Assembly (NCBI GenBank): GCA_016722655.1
Contig: JADKIR010000005.1
Span: 620,001-684,000, forward strand
Direction of reading: 5' to 3'
Length of the DNA: 64,000 bases
DNA from: Cytophagaceae bacterium
GTDB taxonomy: Bacteria > Bacteroidota > Bacteroidia > Cytophagales > Spirosomataceae
Under the pieces are notes generated by a model that saw only the letters and a list, made by a program, of their open reading frames with translations, was not told the origin of the DNA and did not search any database. The position numbers and the translations under genes are program-made. Numbering within the stretch: the first letter of the stretch is position 1; every line of letters starts with the position of its first letter. Below are positions 52,501-61,346 of this stretch, piece by piece.

Positions 52501-52527
52501 AACTATGATACTGTTTTAGTAACATTT
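52484..52527. promoter_or_regulatory. Inverted-repeat operator, probable TetR autoregulation site
   Basis: AAATGTTACTA (52484-52494) and TAGTAACATTT (52517-52527) are perfect 11-bp inverted copies 22 bp apart (33 bp centre to centre, about three helical turns). The left arm overlaps the -7 box; the right arm lies in the leader. A bound TetR protein would block polymerase. The arms are further apart than in a classic TetR operator, so two dimers or a looped arrangement is possible. Confidence 0.65.
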
Positions 52528-52544
52528 TATACTTAACAATAACA

Positions 52545-53129
52545 ATGAAAGTTTCTGCGACACAATTAAAAATCAGGAACGCTGCCAGAGACCTTTTCAA
52601 AAGATATGGGTTAAAAAAAGTAAGCATTGAAGACATCTGTAATTCTGCGGAAATTAGCAAAATGACCTTTTACCGCAACTTCTCCAACAAATCAGATATC
52701 GCCTATAAAGTAATTGAAAATGAACTGATTATTGGGCAAAATACTTATGATGAAATCATGAATAGCGACATGGATTTCAAGAAGAAAATTCATGAAATCA
52801 TTCAGAAAAAAAATGAAAATAGTCAGAGTATAAGTATGGAGTTTCTGAGTGATATTTTCAACTCAGAAGAAGCCGATATTCAGAAATTAATTCAAAATCA
52901 TACTGATTTATCTATCCAAAAAGTAAGGATCTTTTTTAATGAAGCTAAAGAAAAAAACTTCATCAGAAAAGAAATAAATATAGAATTGCTCATTTTGATG
53001 ATAAATTCTTTCGCTCAAAAAATGAAAGACCCGGCCTTTCTGTCAATTTTTAAATCACCTGAAGAGGCCGTTCGGGAATTGAATAATTTTTTCTTTTATG
53101 GAATAATGCAAATACCTGATAATGAATAA
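52545..53129 (+). CDS. TetR-family transcriptional regulator
   Basis: 194 residues with an N-terminal HTH (about 10-55: RNAARDLFKRYGLKKVSIEDI, then ISKMTFYRNFSNKSDI, the TetR recognition helix) and a helical ligand-binding domain. It is first in the operon and overlaps the next gene by 8 bp. Local feedback control of the efflux/transport genes is the simplest reading, given the inverted repeat over its promoter. Confidence 0.92.
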   Translation: MKVSATQLKIRNAARDLFKRYGLKKVSIEDICNSAEISKMTFYRNFSNKSDIAYKVIENELIIGQNTYDEIMNSDMDFKKKIHEIIQKKNENSQSISMEFLSDIFNSEEADIQKLIQNHTDLSIQKVRIFFNEAKEKNFIRKEINIELLILMINSFAQKMKDPAFLSIFKSPEEAVRELNNFFFYGIMQIPDNE

Positions 53130-54249
53130 TTTTGGAAAAATATTATTCTTAATTTTCTTATTATTTTTTCAAAAAAATATAAGTAAAGCCCAAATCCAAT
53201 CTGATTTCAAGGGCCAGCTTTCCTGGTTAAATGCCTATTCTAACGCCCAAAAGTTTAATTCAAACTTAAGGTATATTCCGGAATATTCGGCAAAATACGA
53301 ATTTGACTCAACCCGAAAAATTGACTTCGAAAGTTCGTTTAATTTCACCACTTCCTACTTCACCGATTCCGGCAAATTAGCTTTCAATCCTTCAACGTAC
53401 AGGCTATGGATTAGATATTCAACCAAACAAACAGAATTAAGAGTAGGCTTACAAAAAATTGATTTCGGCTCAGCTACTTTACTTCGACCCATTCAATGGT
53501 TCAACAGAATCGACCCACGCGATCCTTTAAAAATTACGAATGGTGTAAAAGCCGTTCTTGGGAGATATTATTTTGTAAATAATGCCAATCTTTGGGTTTG
53601 GGCTCTTTTAAATAACACTGAAGTGCGTGGAATGGACATTTTCAGTACCAAAAGAAAATACCCCGAAATAGGCGGAAGAGTTCAATTACCTCTAAAAAAA
53701 GGCGAAATGGCACTTACCTGGCATCGAAGGACAGGGATTTTGCCCGATAATTTCCCGCAGGTTGTCAGTAGCTCCTTTGCAGAAAACCGGGTAGGTTTTG
53801 ATACCAAATTGGACCTGAAAGTCGGCCTGTGGTTTGAAGCCACTTCAATTTTCCGAAAATCAAATTTAGGATCCCTTCGAAATCAAACTGCCGCCACTTT
53901 GGGCACCGATTACACTTTCGGATTGGGCTCAGGTTTAAATGTAATCTTTGAAAAAATGTGGGTGGGTTTTGGTGAAAACTTTGGAAAGTATGAACAAAAT
54001 ATTCATCTGAACGCACTCGTAACCACCTATCCTATCGATATTAATAACAGAATAAGTATATATGGTATCTATTCCAAAAAAAGTGAAATCAATTCTCTAG
54101 TTGGAAATTTCGAACATCAATTTAATAAAATCACAGCTTATTTAATGGTCTTTCATAATCAATCGGGAACATTTTCATTGCTTCAGAACCAAATGGGACC
54201 ACTTTTTAACGGAAATGGTTTTAATATTCTTTTGACATACAATCATTAA
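53122..54249 (+). CDS. Outer-membrane beta-barrel protein of the TetR/ABC/LolA operon
   Basis: 375 residues with a signal peptide (MNNFGKILFLIFLLFFQKNISKAQ) and a long series of alternating amphipathic strands with aromatic girdles (YRLWIRYSTKQTELRVGLQK, ALTWHRRTG, GFNILLTYNH at the end). It resembles porin-like or alginate-export-like barrels of about 16-18 strands. The start overlaps the tetR stop by 8 bp. It may be the outer-membrane end of the transport system encoded with it. Confidence 0.8.
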   Translation: MNNFGKILFLIFLLFFQKNISKAQIQSDFKGQLSWLNAYSNAQKFNSNLRYIPEYSAKYEFDSTRKIDFESSFNFTTSYFTDSGKLAFNPSTYRLWIRYSTKQTELRVGLQKIDFGSATLLRPIQWFNRIDPRDPLKITNGVKAVLGRYYFVNNANLWVWALLNNTEVRGMDIFSTKRKYPEIGGRVQLPLKKGEMALTWHRRTGILPDNFPQVVSSSFAENRVGFDTKLDLKVGLWFEATSIFRKSNLGSLRNQTAATLGTDYTFGLGSGLNVIFEKMWVGFGENFGKYEQNIHLNALVTTYPIDINNRISIYGIYSKKSEINSLVGNFEHQFNKITAYLMVFHNQSGTFSLLQNQMGPLFNGNGFNILLTYNH

Positions 54250-54253
54250 TAAT

Positions 54254-54955
54254 ATGGAAAATATAGTCACTTTAAAAAATGTAAGTAAGAAATTCAAAGT
54301 TGGCGATGGGGATTTCTGGGCCTTAAAAAACATCAATCTTGCCTTATATAAGGGTGAGTTTGCGGGGCTGGTAGGTCCCAGTGGCTCTGGAAAAACAACG
54401 CTACTTAACATCATTGGCTCCCTGGATGTACAATCTGAAGGTGAAGCCATTGTTTTGGGAAAAGATGTTAAAAACCTGTCTCACAAAGAATCGGCAGAGT
54501 TAAGAAACCATCACCTGGGTTTTATTTTTCAGGTTTATAATCTGCTCCCGGTCTATACAGTGTTTGAAAATGTTGAGTTTGCTCTATTACTACAAAAAAT
54601 ACCGGAATACGAAAGAAAAACAAGGGTAATGGAAGCATTGGAATGGGTCGGCCTGGCACATTTGGCACAAACCAAACCCTCAAAACTATCCGGCGGAGAA
54701 GGTCAGCGGGTGGCGATTGCCCGAGCAATGGTGAAAAAACCTGATATTCTTCTGGCAGATGAACCCACAGCAAATCTTGACGCAGAAAATGCTCATCATA
54801 TCCTGAAAATCATGGAAAAACTAAATCAGGAATTAAAAACTACCTTCCTCTTTTCGACCCATGACGAAAAAGTGATGCAATACCTGAAAAGGACGATACG
54901 TCTTAAAGATGGAAAAATTGAAAGTGACATTACTGAAAACAATCCAAACCCATGA
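54254..54955 (+). CDS. ABC transporter ATP-binding protein, LolD/MacB type
   Basis: 233 residues: Walker A GPSGSGKT (41-48), Q-loop FIFQVYNLLPVY, signature LSGGEGQRVAIARAM, Walker B ILLADEPTANLD and switch His in STHDE. The signature reads LSGGE rather than LSGGQ, a variant seen in some LolD-like proteins. The NLLPVYTVFENV segment is typical of the LolCDE/MacB/FtsE group, whose permeases are FtsX-like. The gene overlaps the next by 4 bp (ATGA). Confidence 0.94.
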   Translation: MENIVTLKNVSKKFKVGDGDFWALKNINLALYKGEFAGLVGPSGSGKTTLLNIIGSLDVQSEGEAIVLGKDVKNLSHKESAELRNHHLGFIFQVYNLLPVYTVFENVEFALLLQKIPEYERKTRVMEALEWVGLAHLAQTKPSKLSGGEGQRVAIARAMVKKPDILLADEPTANLDAENAHHILKIMEKLNQELKTTFLFSTHDEKVMQYLKRTIRLKDGKIESDITENNPNP

Positions 54956-56106
54956 AAATTGCATTTCAACTGGCCTGGAAAAACCTGATAGGTGCAGGCC
55001 TCAGAACATGGCTCAATGTTGGCGTTTTAACATTTTCGTTTATAGTAATTGTATTTTACAACGCCATGCTTGATGGCTGGAACCACCAGGCGAAGTTTGA
55101 AAGCGTAAAATGGGAGTATGCCCACGGACAATTAATCAACGAAAAATATGATCCTTATGACCCATTTACAGTGCAGGACGGTCATGGTGTTTATTTAGGA
55201 AAAACAGAAAATATTAGTCCAATTTTAATAAGACAAGGTACCCTTTATCCCAACAACCGAATGGTGACGGTAAGCCTGATGGGTATTGATACTCTTCAAA
55301 AAATTGTAGCCATTCCTGTCGAAAAACTCAAATCAGAATATGGAGAGTTTCCCGTTGTTTTAGGTAGAAATATGGCGAAAAGTTTAAATGTGAAAGTAGG
55401 TGACCAAATTTTGCTTCGATGGAGAGATAAAAACGGGACTTTTGATGCCACAGAAGTAACCGTATCAGGAATTTTCAAAACTGATGTTTCCTCAGTAGAT
55501 AACGGAAAAATCTGGATGAGTATTCAGAAACTTTGGGAAATAACCGGTCTGAATAATCACGCTACTTATTTCGTAGCCAATGAAAAATTTGATAACCCAA
55601 ATGTGCAGGAGTGGAAATTCAAAAATCAGGAAGTTCTTTTAAAAGATATTACAGATATGATAGCCATGAAAAAAATGAGTAGCTCCATCATGTATTTTCT
55701 TTTGCTCAGCATTGCACTTCTGGCAATTTTTGATACCCAGGTTTTGTCAGTTTTCAGACGACAAAAAGAAATTGGCACTTATATAGCCTTAGGAATGACA
55801 CGAAGCCAGGTGGTTGGCATATTTACGGTAGAAGGTTCCATGTATAGCATTTTTGCCATCATTTTGTCAGGCATAATAGGAATTCCTTTATTTACTTTCG
55901 TAGCAAAAACTGGAATTTCATTACCCACCAGTTCCCAGGATGTTGGATTTGCGATGGCTGATGTTATTTATCCATTATTCGGCCTTAAATTGATTCTGAG
56001 TACTATTCTTCTGGTATTGATTTCGGCCACCATTGTCAGTTTTCTGCCTACCCGAAAAATCACTAAAATGAATCCCGTGGACGCTTTAAAAGGAAAACTA
56101 CAATGA
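54952..56106 (+). CDS. FtsX-like ABC permease (first)
   Basis: 384 residues with the MacB/LolC layout: one N-terminal helix (about 18-40), a periplasmic domain of about 200 residues (GRNMAKSLNVKVGDQILLRW is a MacB_PCD feature), then three C-terminal helices including RRQKEIGTYIALGMTRSQVVGIF, the coupling helix motif. It overlaps both neighbours by 4 bp (ATGA), so the ATPase and both permeases are stoichiometrically coupled. Confidence 0.92.
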   Translation: MKIAFQLAWKNLIGAGLRTWLNVGVLTFSFIVIVFYNAMLDGWNHQAKFESVKWEYAHGQLINEKYDPYDPFTVQDGHGVYLGKTENISPILIRQGTLYPNNRMVTVSLMGIDTLQKIVAIPVEKLKSEYGEFPVVLGRNMAKSLNVKVGDQILLRWRDKNGTFDATEVTVSGIFKTDVSSVDNGKIWMSIQKLWEITGLNNHATYFVANEKFDNPNVQEWKFKNQEVLLKDITDMIAMKKMSSSIMYFLLLSIALLAIFDTQVLSVFRRQKEIGTYIALGMTRSQVVGIFTVEGSMYSIFAIILSGIIGIPLFTFVAKTGISLPTSSQDVGFAMADVIYPLFGLKLILSTILLVLISATIVSFLPTRKITKMNPVDALKGKLQ

Positions 56107-57377
56107 TAAAATTTATATTAAAAGGAATTCTCAGAGACAGCAGCCGCAGTTTGCTACCCATTATAATCATCAGTATTGGAGTATTTCTCACGGTCTTCCT
56201 GACTGCCTATCTCAATGGGGTAATGAATGACCTCAAGGAGCAAACTGCAAAATTTGACACTGGCCATGTAAAAGTTATGACAAAGGCTTATTTGAAAGAA
56301 ATTGACCAGAATCCCCTTGACCTTTCAATTCTGAATTCAGATCAATTAACACAATCTCTGACCAAAAGTTACCCTGAATATCAATGGGTAAATCGCATAA
56401 AATTCGGAGGTATTATTGATATTCCCGACCAATTGGGCAACTCTAAAGGTCAGGGACCGGCTGCAGGTTTTGCAATTTCACTCTTTGACAAATCTCAGGG
56501 AGAAATTGAACGTTTTAATTTAAAAAATGCACTTAAAACCGGCGTTATTCCTGAGAAGTCGGGTCAGGTATTAATCGGACATGATTTTGCAGAAAAATTA
56601 AAACTGAAACCGGGTAATGAAATCACACTGATGGGCTCAACCATGAATGGCAGCCTGATGCTTTTCCCATTGAAAATTTCCGGAACCATTAAATTTGGAA
56701 TGAAACAACTCGATCAGGGGGCTATTATCGTTGATATTTCCGATGCCAGAAAAATGTTGGATATGGAAAATGCAAGTAGTGAAATTTTGGGCTTTTCAAA
56801 ATCGGGAAAATATGACAATGAAAACGCCGAACTGGTTTCCAATAATTTCAATCTGCCATATAAAACATCAAAAGATGAATTCGCTCCAATTATGTTGCCT
56901 TTAAAACAACAAAAAAACCTGGCAGAGCTCATCGACTATACTGACAATATTTCGGGTATTTTTATTTTCATTTTTGTTTTGGCCATGTCAGTAGTTTTGT
57001 GGAATACGGGTCTTTTGGGTGGAATAAGAAGATACAAGGAAATTGGCATCAGACTTTCCATGGGTGAGTCAAAACCTGTTCTTTATAAAAATATGATCAT
57101 CGAAGCTACAATTATTGGTATAATTGGATCAATAATCGGAACTTCTCTGGGTATTTTGGTGGCTTATTATCTTCAAACAGTTGGCATTGATATCAGTGAA
57201 ATGATGAAAAATTCCACCATGTTTTTCCCCCCCAGGGTCAGGGCAGAGGTAGGCCCCTCCTTGTTTTATATTGGTTTCATACCCGGTGTACTGGCTATGG
57301 TAGCCGGAACGATGCTCTCGGGTATCGGGATATTCAAACGACAAACCTCTCAATTATTCAAAGAACTCGAAGTCTAA
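56103..57377 (+). CDS. FtsX-like ABC permease (second)
   Basis: 424 residues with the same four-helix FtsX/MacB topology. The N-terminal helix is LPIIIISIGVFLTVFLTAYL, the periplasmic domain carries GHDFAEKLKLKPGNEITLMG, and the C-terminal coupling helix motif is RRYKEIGIRLSMGESKPVLY. With the first permease it would form a LolC/LolE-like heterodimer around the ATPase. No hook sequence can be confidently assigned, so lipoprotein release is not proven. Confidence 0.92.
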   Translation: MIKFILKGILRDSSRSLLPIIIISIGVFLTVFLTAYLNGVMNDLKEQTAKFDTGHVKVMTKAYLKEIDQNPLDLSILNSDQLTQSLTKSYPEYQWVNRIKFGGIIDIPDQLGNSKGQGPAAGFAISLFDKSQGEIERFNLKNALKTGVIPEKSGQVLIGHDFAEKLKLKPGNEITLMGSTMNGSLMLFPLKISGTIKFGMKQLDQGAIIVDISDARKMLDMENASSEILGFSKSGKYDNENAELVSNNFNLPYKTSKDEFAPIMLPLKQQKNLAELIDYTDNISGIFIFIFVLAMSVVLWNTGLLGGIRRYKEIGIRLSMGESKPVLYKNMIIEATIIGIIGSIIGTSLGILVAYYLQTVGIDISEMMKNSTMFFPPRVRAEVGPSLFYIGFIPGVLAMVAGTMLSGIGIFKRQTSQLFKELEV

Positions 57378-57406
57378 ATTTTTGATTATTAATTTTTTAT
57401 ACGATA

Positions 57407-58147
57407 ATGAAAAAAATTATTATTCTATCAGCAATATTACTTTTTGCAAAGCTTTCTTTCGGTCAAACCCTCTCAGCCGAAAACATCCTGAAAAAAGTGG
57501 ATGCCAACATGGTTTCTAAAAACAGGATTATGGAAGCCAAAATGATTATCCATGGCCAAAGAAACGACCGTGAGATTTCCTCCAAATCTTATTCTGAAGG
57601 AATCGAAAAATCCTTTACCGAATACCTCTCACCTGAAAGAGAAAAAGGCACAAAAATGCTCAAAATGAAAAACATGCTCTGGATTTATACGCCGGCCACC
57701 GACCGTACCATTCAGCTTTCAGGGCATTTGTTGAGGCAATCGGTCATGGGCTCGGACCTTTCGTATGAAGACATGATGGAAACCCGTAAACTTTACGAAA
57801 TCTATGATGCTAAGATTTTGAAGCAGGAAAAAATAGACGATAGAAATACCTGGCTGTTGGAATTGAATGCCAAAGTAGAAGATGTGGCCTATGTGAAGTC
57901 TCAAATATGGATTGACACAGAAAAATTTGTTCCTCTAAAACAAGATTTTTATGCAAAAAGTGGCCAGTTGCTTAAAAGAAGCACATTTTCTGACATCGAT
58001 AAAATCAATGGCAGATGGTATCCAAAGAAAATCAATTACAAAGACATGCTCAAAAACGGCAAAGGTACCGACTTTATAATGCTCAAAGTAAGCTTTAACA
58101 CCAACATTCCTGACTACATTTTCTCTAAAGCCTCACTGAAAAAATAA
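57407..58147 (+). CDS. Periplasmic LolA-like outer membrane lipoprotein-sorting protein
   Basis: 246 residues with a signal peptide (MKKIIILSAILLFAKLSFGQ). The mature protein follows the LolA-like half-barrel pattern of the outer membrane lipoprotein-sorting family (MLKMKNMLWIYTPATDRTIQ, QSVMGSDLSYEDMMETRKL, TWLLELNAK, PLKQDFYAKSGQLLKRSTF). Family members carry acylated molecules across the periplasm, often with RND or ABC exporters. It is last in the TetR operon, 30 bp after the second permease. Confidence 0.88.
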   Translation: MKKIIILSAILLFAKLSFGQTLSAENILKKVDANMVSKNRIMEAKMIIHGQRNDREISSKSYSEGIEKSFTEYLSPEREKGTKMLKMKNMLWIYTPATDRTIQLSGHLLRQSVMGSDLSYEDMMETRKLYEIYDAKILKQEKIDDRNTWLLELNAKVEDVAYVKSQIWIDTEKFVPLKQDFYAKSGQLLKRSTFSDIDKINGRWYPKKINYKDMLKNGKGTDFIMLKVSFNTNIPDYIFSKASLKK

Positions 58148-58194
58148 GCAGGAAGTTCAAAAATTTTAACCCAAAAAGCTCAATATACATTCTG

Positions 58195-58335
58195 GCGAAA
58201 TAATCGGTCCGTCGTTCGGTTTTGCAAAATAGCTATGACGAGCATCGAAAGACCTATCGAGATAGGTTTACAGATGTTCGGAAATAGGTATGAAGTAACG
58301 GGGGTCGCCTTCGACTTTTATTGCAGCCGATTTTC
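58195..58335. other. GC-richer structured intergenic segment upstream of groES
   Basis: This stretch is noticeably richer in G and C than its surroundings. It contains a perfect hairpin ACCTATC/GATAGGT (near 58251-58267), a long-range match of AATCGG (near 58202) with CCGATT (near 58328), and several CG-rich short stems. No gene-like frame with a start is seen. It could be a dispersed repeat or a structured RNA. The interval 58336-58510, which must hold the groESL promoter, shows repeated TGTCAG/CTGACA motifs but no CIRCE element. Confidence 0.45.
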
Positions 58336-58510
58336 TAATGAGTTTTTTGGGTTTATATGACAAAATCAGCCAAATAATTGATTTATCTGACAAGCATTTT
58401 TCAAAAACCTGAAATTATGTCAGTAAAATGTCAGTTTTTCTCTCTTGGCTTAGATATTGTTAAAATGACAGAAGTTAATTTTAATCAATCTTTAAAATAT
58501 TTATAGTATT

Positions 58511-58786
58511 ATGTCAGTAAACGTTAAACCTTTAGCAGACAGAGTAGTAGTAGAGGCAGCTCCGGCCGAAGAAAAAACCGCCTTTGGTATTATCATTCCT
58601 GACACAGCTAAGGAAAAACCTCAAAAAGGTACTGTTGTAGCTGTGGGACCCGGAAAAAAAGATGAGCCTATCACAGTAAAAGTTGGAGATTCAGTACTTT
58701 ATGGCAAGTACTCAGGTACCGAGATTACTGTTGATGGTAAAGAGTATTTGATCATGAGAGAATCAGATATTTACGCTATCGTTTAA
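58511..58786 (+). CDS. groES: Co-chaperonin GroES
   Basis: 91 residues: the beta-barrel start VKPLADRVVVEAAPAEEKT, mobile loop FGIIIPDTAKEKPQKGTV, and the conserved VLYGKYSGTEITVDGKEYL end. It caps the GroEL ring. The gene is 45 bp upstream of groEL in the usual order. Confidence 0.98.
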   Translation: MSVNVKPLADRVVVEAAPAEEKTAFGIIIPDTAKEKPQKGTVVAVGPGKKDEPITVKVGDSVLYGKYSGTEITVDGKEYLIMRESDIYAIV

Positions 58787-58831
58787 TTTTTTTTATTCAG
58801 ATTATTAATTCAAAAAACATTTTTTAAAATA

Positions 58832-60463
58832 ATGGCAAAACAAATTCTTTTTGATACCGAAGCAAGAGACAAACTGAAAAGAGGCGTTGATACGCTTGCT
58901 AACGCTGTAAAAGTAACTTTAGGGCCAAAAGGTCGTAACGTAATCATTGATAAAAAATTTGGTTCACCTTCAATCACCAAAGATGGTGTATCGGTAGCCA
59001 AAGAAATCGAATTGGCTGACGCTATCGAAAACATGGGTGCTCAATTGGTGAAAGAGGTAGCTTCAAAAACTGCTGATCAGGCCGGTGACGGTACTACCAC
59101 TGCCACAGTATTGGCTCAGGCTATTTACACCATCGGTGCTAAAAACGTAGCCGCAGGTGCCAATCCGATGGACCTCAAAAGAGGAATCGAAAAAGCAGTC
59201 AGTGCCATTGTTAAAAACCTCCACGAGCAATCAAAATCAATCACTACTTCTAAAGAAATCACTCAGGTGGCTTCTATTTCTGCTAACAATGACAATGAAA
59301 TAGGTCAAATGATAGCCGATGCCATGGACAAAGTGGGCAAAGAAGGGGTAATCACAGTAGAAGAAGCCCGTGGTACTGAAACTGAAGTTAAGACTGTAGA
59401 AGGTATGCAGTTTGACAGAGGTTACCTTTCGGCTTACTTCGTAACCAATGTTGAGAAAATGGAAGTTGAAATGGACAGACCGTTCATTTTAATCTCTGAG
59501 AAAAAAGTATCTTCAATGAAAGAGCTTCTTCCGGTATTGGAAGGTGTGGCTCAGACGGGTCGTCCGCTTTTGATTATTGCTGAAGATGTAGATGGCGAAG
59601 CCCTTTCTACTTTGGTGGTAAACAAAATCCGTGGTGCTTTGAAAGTATGTGCTGTTAAAGCTCCGGGCTTTGGCGACAGAAGAAAAGCCATGTTGGAAGA
59701 CCTTGCCATATTGACCGGTGGTACTGTAATCTCTGAAGAAAGAGGTTTCAAACTTGAAAATACAGACATCAGCATGCTGGGTCAGTGTGAGAAAGTATTG
59801 ATCGATAAAGACAATTCAACTATCATCAATGGTGCGGGTGATCAGGAGCAAATCAAAGGTCGTGTAGGTCAGATCAAAGCTCAGATCGAAACCACAACCT
59901 CTGATTATGACAGAGAGAAACTTCAGGAGCGTCTGGCCAAATTGTCAGGTGGTGTAGCCATTATCTACATTGGAGCCGCTACAGAAGTAGAAATGAAAGA
60001 GAAAAAAGACCGTGTGGATGATGCTTTGCACGCAACACGTGCTGCTGTAGAAGAAGGTATCGTTGCCGGTGGTGGTGTAGCTTTCATCAGAGCTCAGGCG
60101 GCCCTTGAAGGTATCACTCCTGCAAATATGGACGAAAAAACAGGTATCGCCATCATCAGAAATGCTATCGAAGCACCTTTGAGAACCATCGTTTCTAATG
60201 CCGGTGGCGAAGGCTCAGTAGTAGTTCAGGAAGTTAAAAACGGAAAAGATGCTTACGGATACAATGCCCGTGACGACAGATATGAAGACATGATTGCGGC
60301 GGGTATCATCGACCCTACCAAAGTAACTCGTCTGGCACTGGAAAACGCAGCCTCTATTGCAGGCTTGTTGTTGACTACCGAAGCCGTAGTTTCTGACATC
60401 CCTGAAGACAAACCAGAGATGCCAATGCACGGTGGCGGCGGCGGAATGGGTGGAATGATGTAA
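58832..60463 (+). CDS. groEL: Chaperonin GroEL
   Basis: 543 residues with equatorial ATP-site motifs (LGPKGRNVIIDKKFGSP, VASKTADQAGDGTTTATVLAQ), apical-domain substrate-binding region, VAGGGVAFIRAQAAL and a GGGGGMGGMM tail. Full length with no anomalies. A second chaperonin is not present in the window. Confidence 0.99.
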   Translation: MAKQILFDTEARDKLKRGVDTLANAVKVTLGPKGRNVIIDKKFGSPSITKDGVSVAKEIELADAIENMGAQLVKEVASKTADQAGDGTTTATVLAQAIYTIGAKNVAAGANPMDLKRGIEKAVSAIVKNLHEQSKSITTSKEITQVASISANNDNEIGQMIADAMDKVGKEGVITVEEARGTETEVKTVEGMQFDRGYLSAYFVTNVEKMEVEMDRPFILISEKKVSSMKELLPVLEGVAQTGRPLLIIAEDVDGEALSTLVVNKIRGALKVCAVKAPGFGDRRKAMLEDLAILTGGTVISEERGFKLENTDISMLGQCEKVLIDKDNSTIINGAGDQEQIKGRVGQIKAQIETTTSDYDREKLQERLAKLSGGVAIIYIGAATEVEMKEKKDRVDDALHATRAAVEEGIVAGGGVAFIRAQAALEGITPANMDEKTGIAIIRNAIEAPLRTIVSNAGGEGSVVVQEVKNGKDAYGYNARDDRYEDMIAAGIIDPTKVTRLALENAASIAGLLLTTEAVVSDIPEDKPEMPMHGGGGGMGGMM

Positions 60464-60482
60464 TATCGTTTAATTACCATTT

Positions 60483-60522
60483 AAAGAGAGAGAGGCTGAG
60501 TTTCAGCTTCTCTCTTTTTTTA
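60483..60522 (+). terminator. Rho-independent terminator of groESL
   Basis: AAAGAGAGAGAGGCTGA, GTTT loop, CAGCTTCTCTCTTTTTTT: a long G-C/A-T stem and T run 20 bp after the groEL stop. Confidence 0.88.
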
Positions 60523-60998
60523 TCTTTTATTTTCAGGTCTTGACTGTATGTCTGAGTCTGCAAGACTCATTCTTTCTAATTTGCAAGGAGTGGAGTAATT
60601 ATTCAAAACTATATGATAGATAGGAATTAAGAAAGTAATAATCGCTTTTAAAAGATGTCTTTTTATTGGTTATTTTCTTATACTAGAAAGTGCTTTCTGA
60701 CTGCTAAAAGCAAAAAAATTAAGTCTTTAACTTTGCACTGATAGGAGTATTGCTTCACAGTTCCCCAAACTTTTACAAAATGCTGTTTAATAGCAAGAGA
60801 AAGAACACGGGGAAAGTAAATTATTTTAGACCGGCAGATTTATAACTACCCAAAAGCTTTGAATTGCATTGGATTCAAGATTATTGAAGAAAAGAAACGA
60901 CAAATCTCCCTCATGCAACTGAAAAGAGTGGTAATGGATGCTTATTTTAAAGGCGGCATTACGTTTAAACTTATTTCATAAACATGACCATAGCAAGC
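60523..60998. other. Degraded non-coding region
   Basis: No intact gene. It holds a perfect hairpin TGAGTCT-GCA-AGACTCA (around 60552-60568), reminiscent of the GAGTCTCC motif of the D-U repeats at 34-40 kb. A short frame (around 60860-60980) reading KKRQISLMQLKRVVMDAYFK looks like a coding remnant but matches no family I recognise. Confidence 0.4.
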
Positions 60999-61250
60999 TT
61001 ATATACAGAGTGTTAAGGCCTGACCTTTAAGCTTAATATTTATACCAGAGGATGGTAAAAAACGGATTCTGACAGCATTGAACGACAATCCGGCATGATA
61101 TTGCCCCAAATTCAACATCCTTCCTACCCTGAAATCAGCAAGAAAAGCCGGATTAAATCCTATAGCATAAACCCCGGAGGAGTTGGACAAGCTATTTAAC
61201 TCAAAGGATTGAGCCTGAGCCTTAAGAACGACAAAAAATCAGGTATATAA
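60999..61250 (-). pseudogene. Remnant of the 5' end of an exported/outer-membrane protein gene
   Basis: The minus-strand frame gives a partial signal peptide (FFVVLKAQAQS) followed by LSNSSGVYAIGFNPAFLADF and GRMLNLGQYHAGLSFNA. This resembles the beginning of Bacteroidota barrel proteins of the DUF5723 kind (G-x-NPA-x-hADxR pattern). No start codon precedes the leader in this frame, and the frame ends after about 80 residues with no barrel. A truncated, dead copy is the best reading. Confidence 0.5.
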
Positions 61251-61346
61251 ATGTATAAATTCTATACATAAAAAAAGTAGTATCATGTTTTCGCTAGACA
61301 CTACTTTATGGTTTTAATTGGATTACGGAATAATAGGGAGAGGAAA

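Noticed and set aside
58360..58510. CIRCE/HrcA operator upstream of groESL
   Set aside because: No TTAGCACTC-N9-GAGTGCTAA or close variant is present; only TGTCAG/CTGACA repeats are seen.
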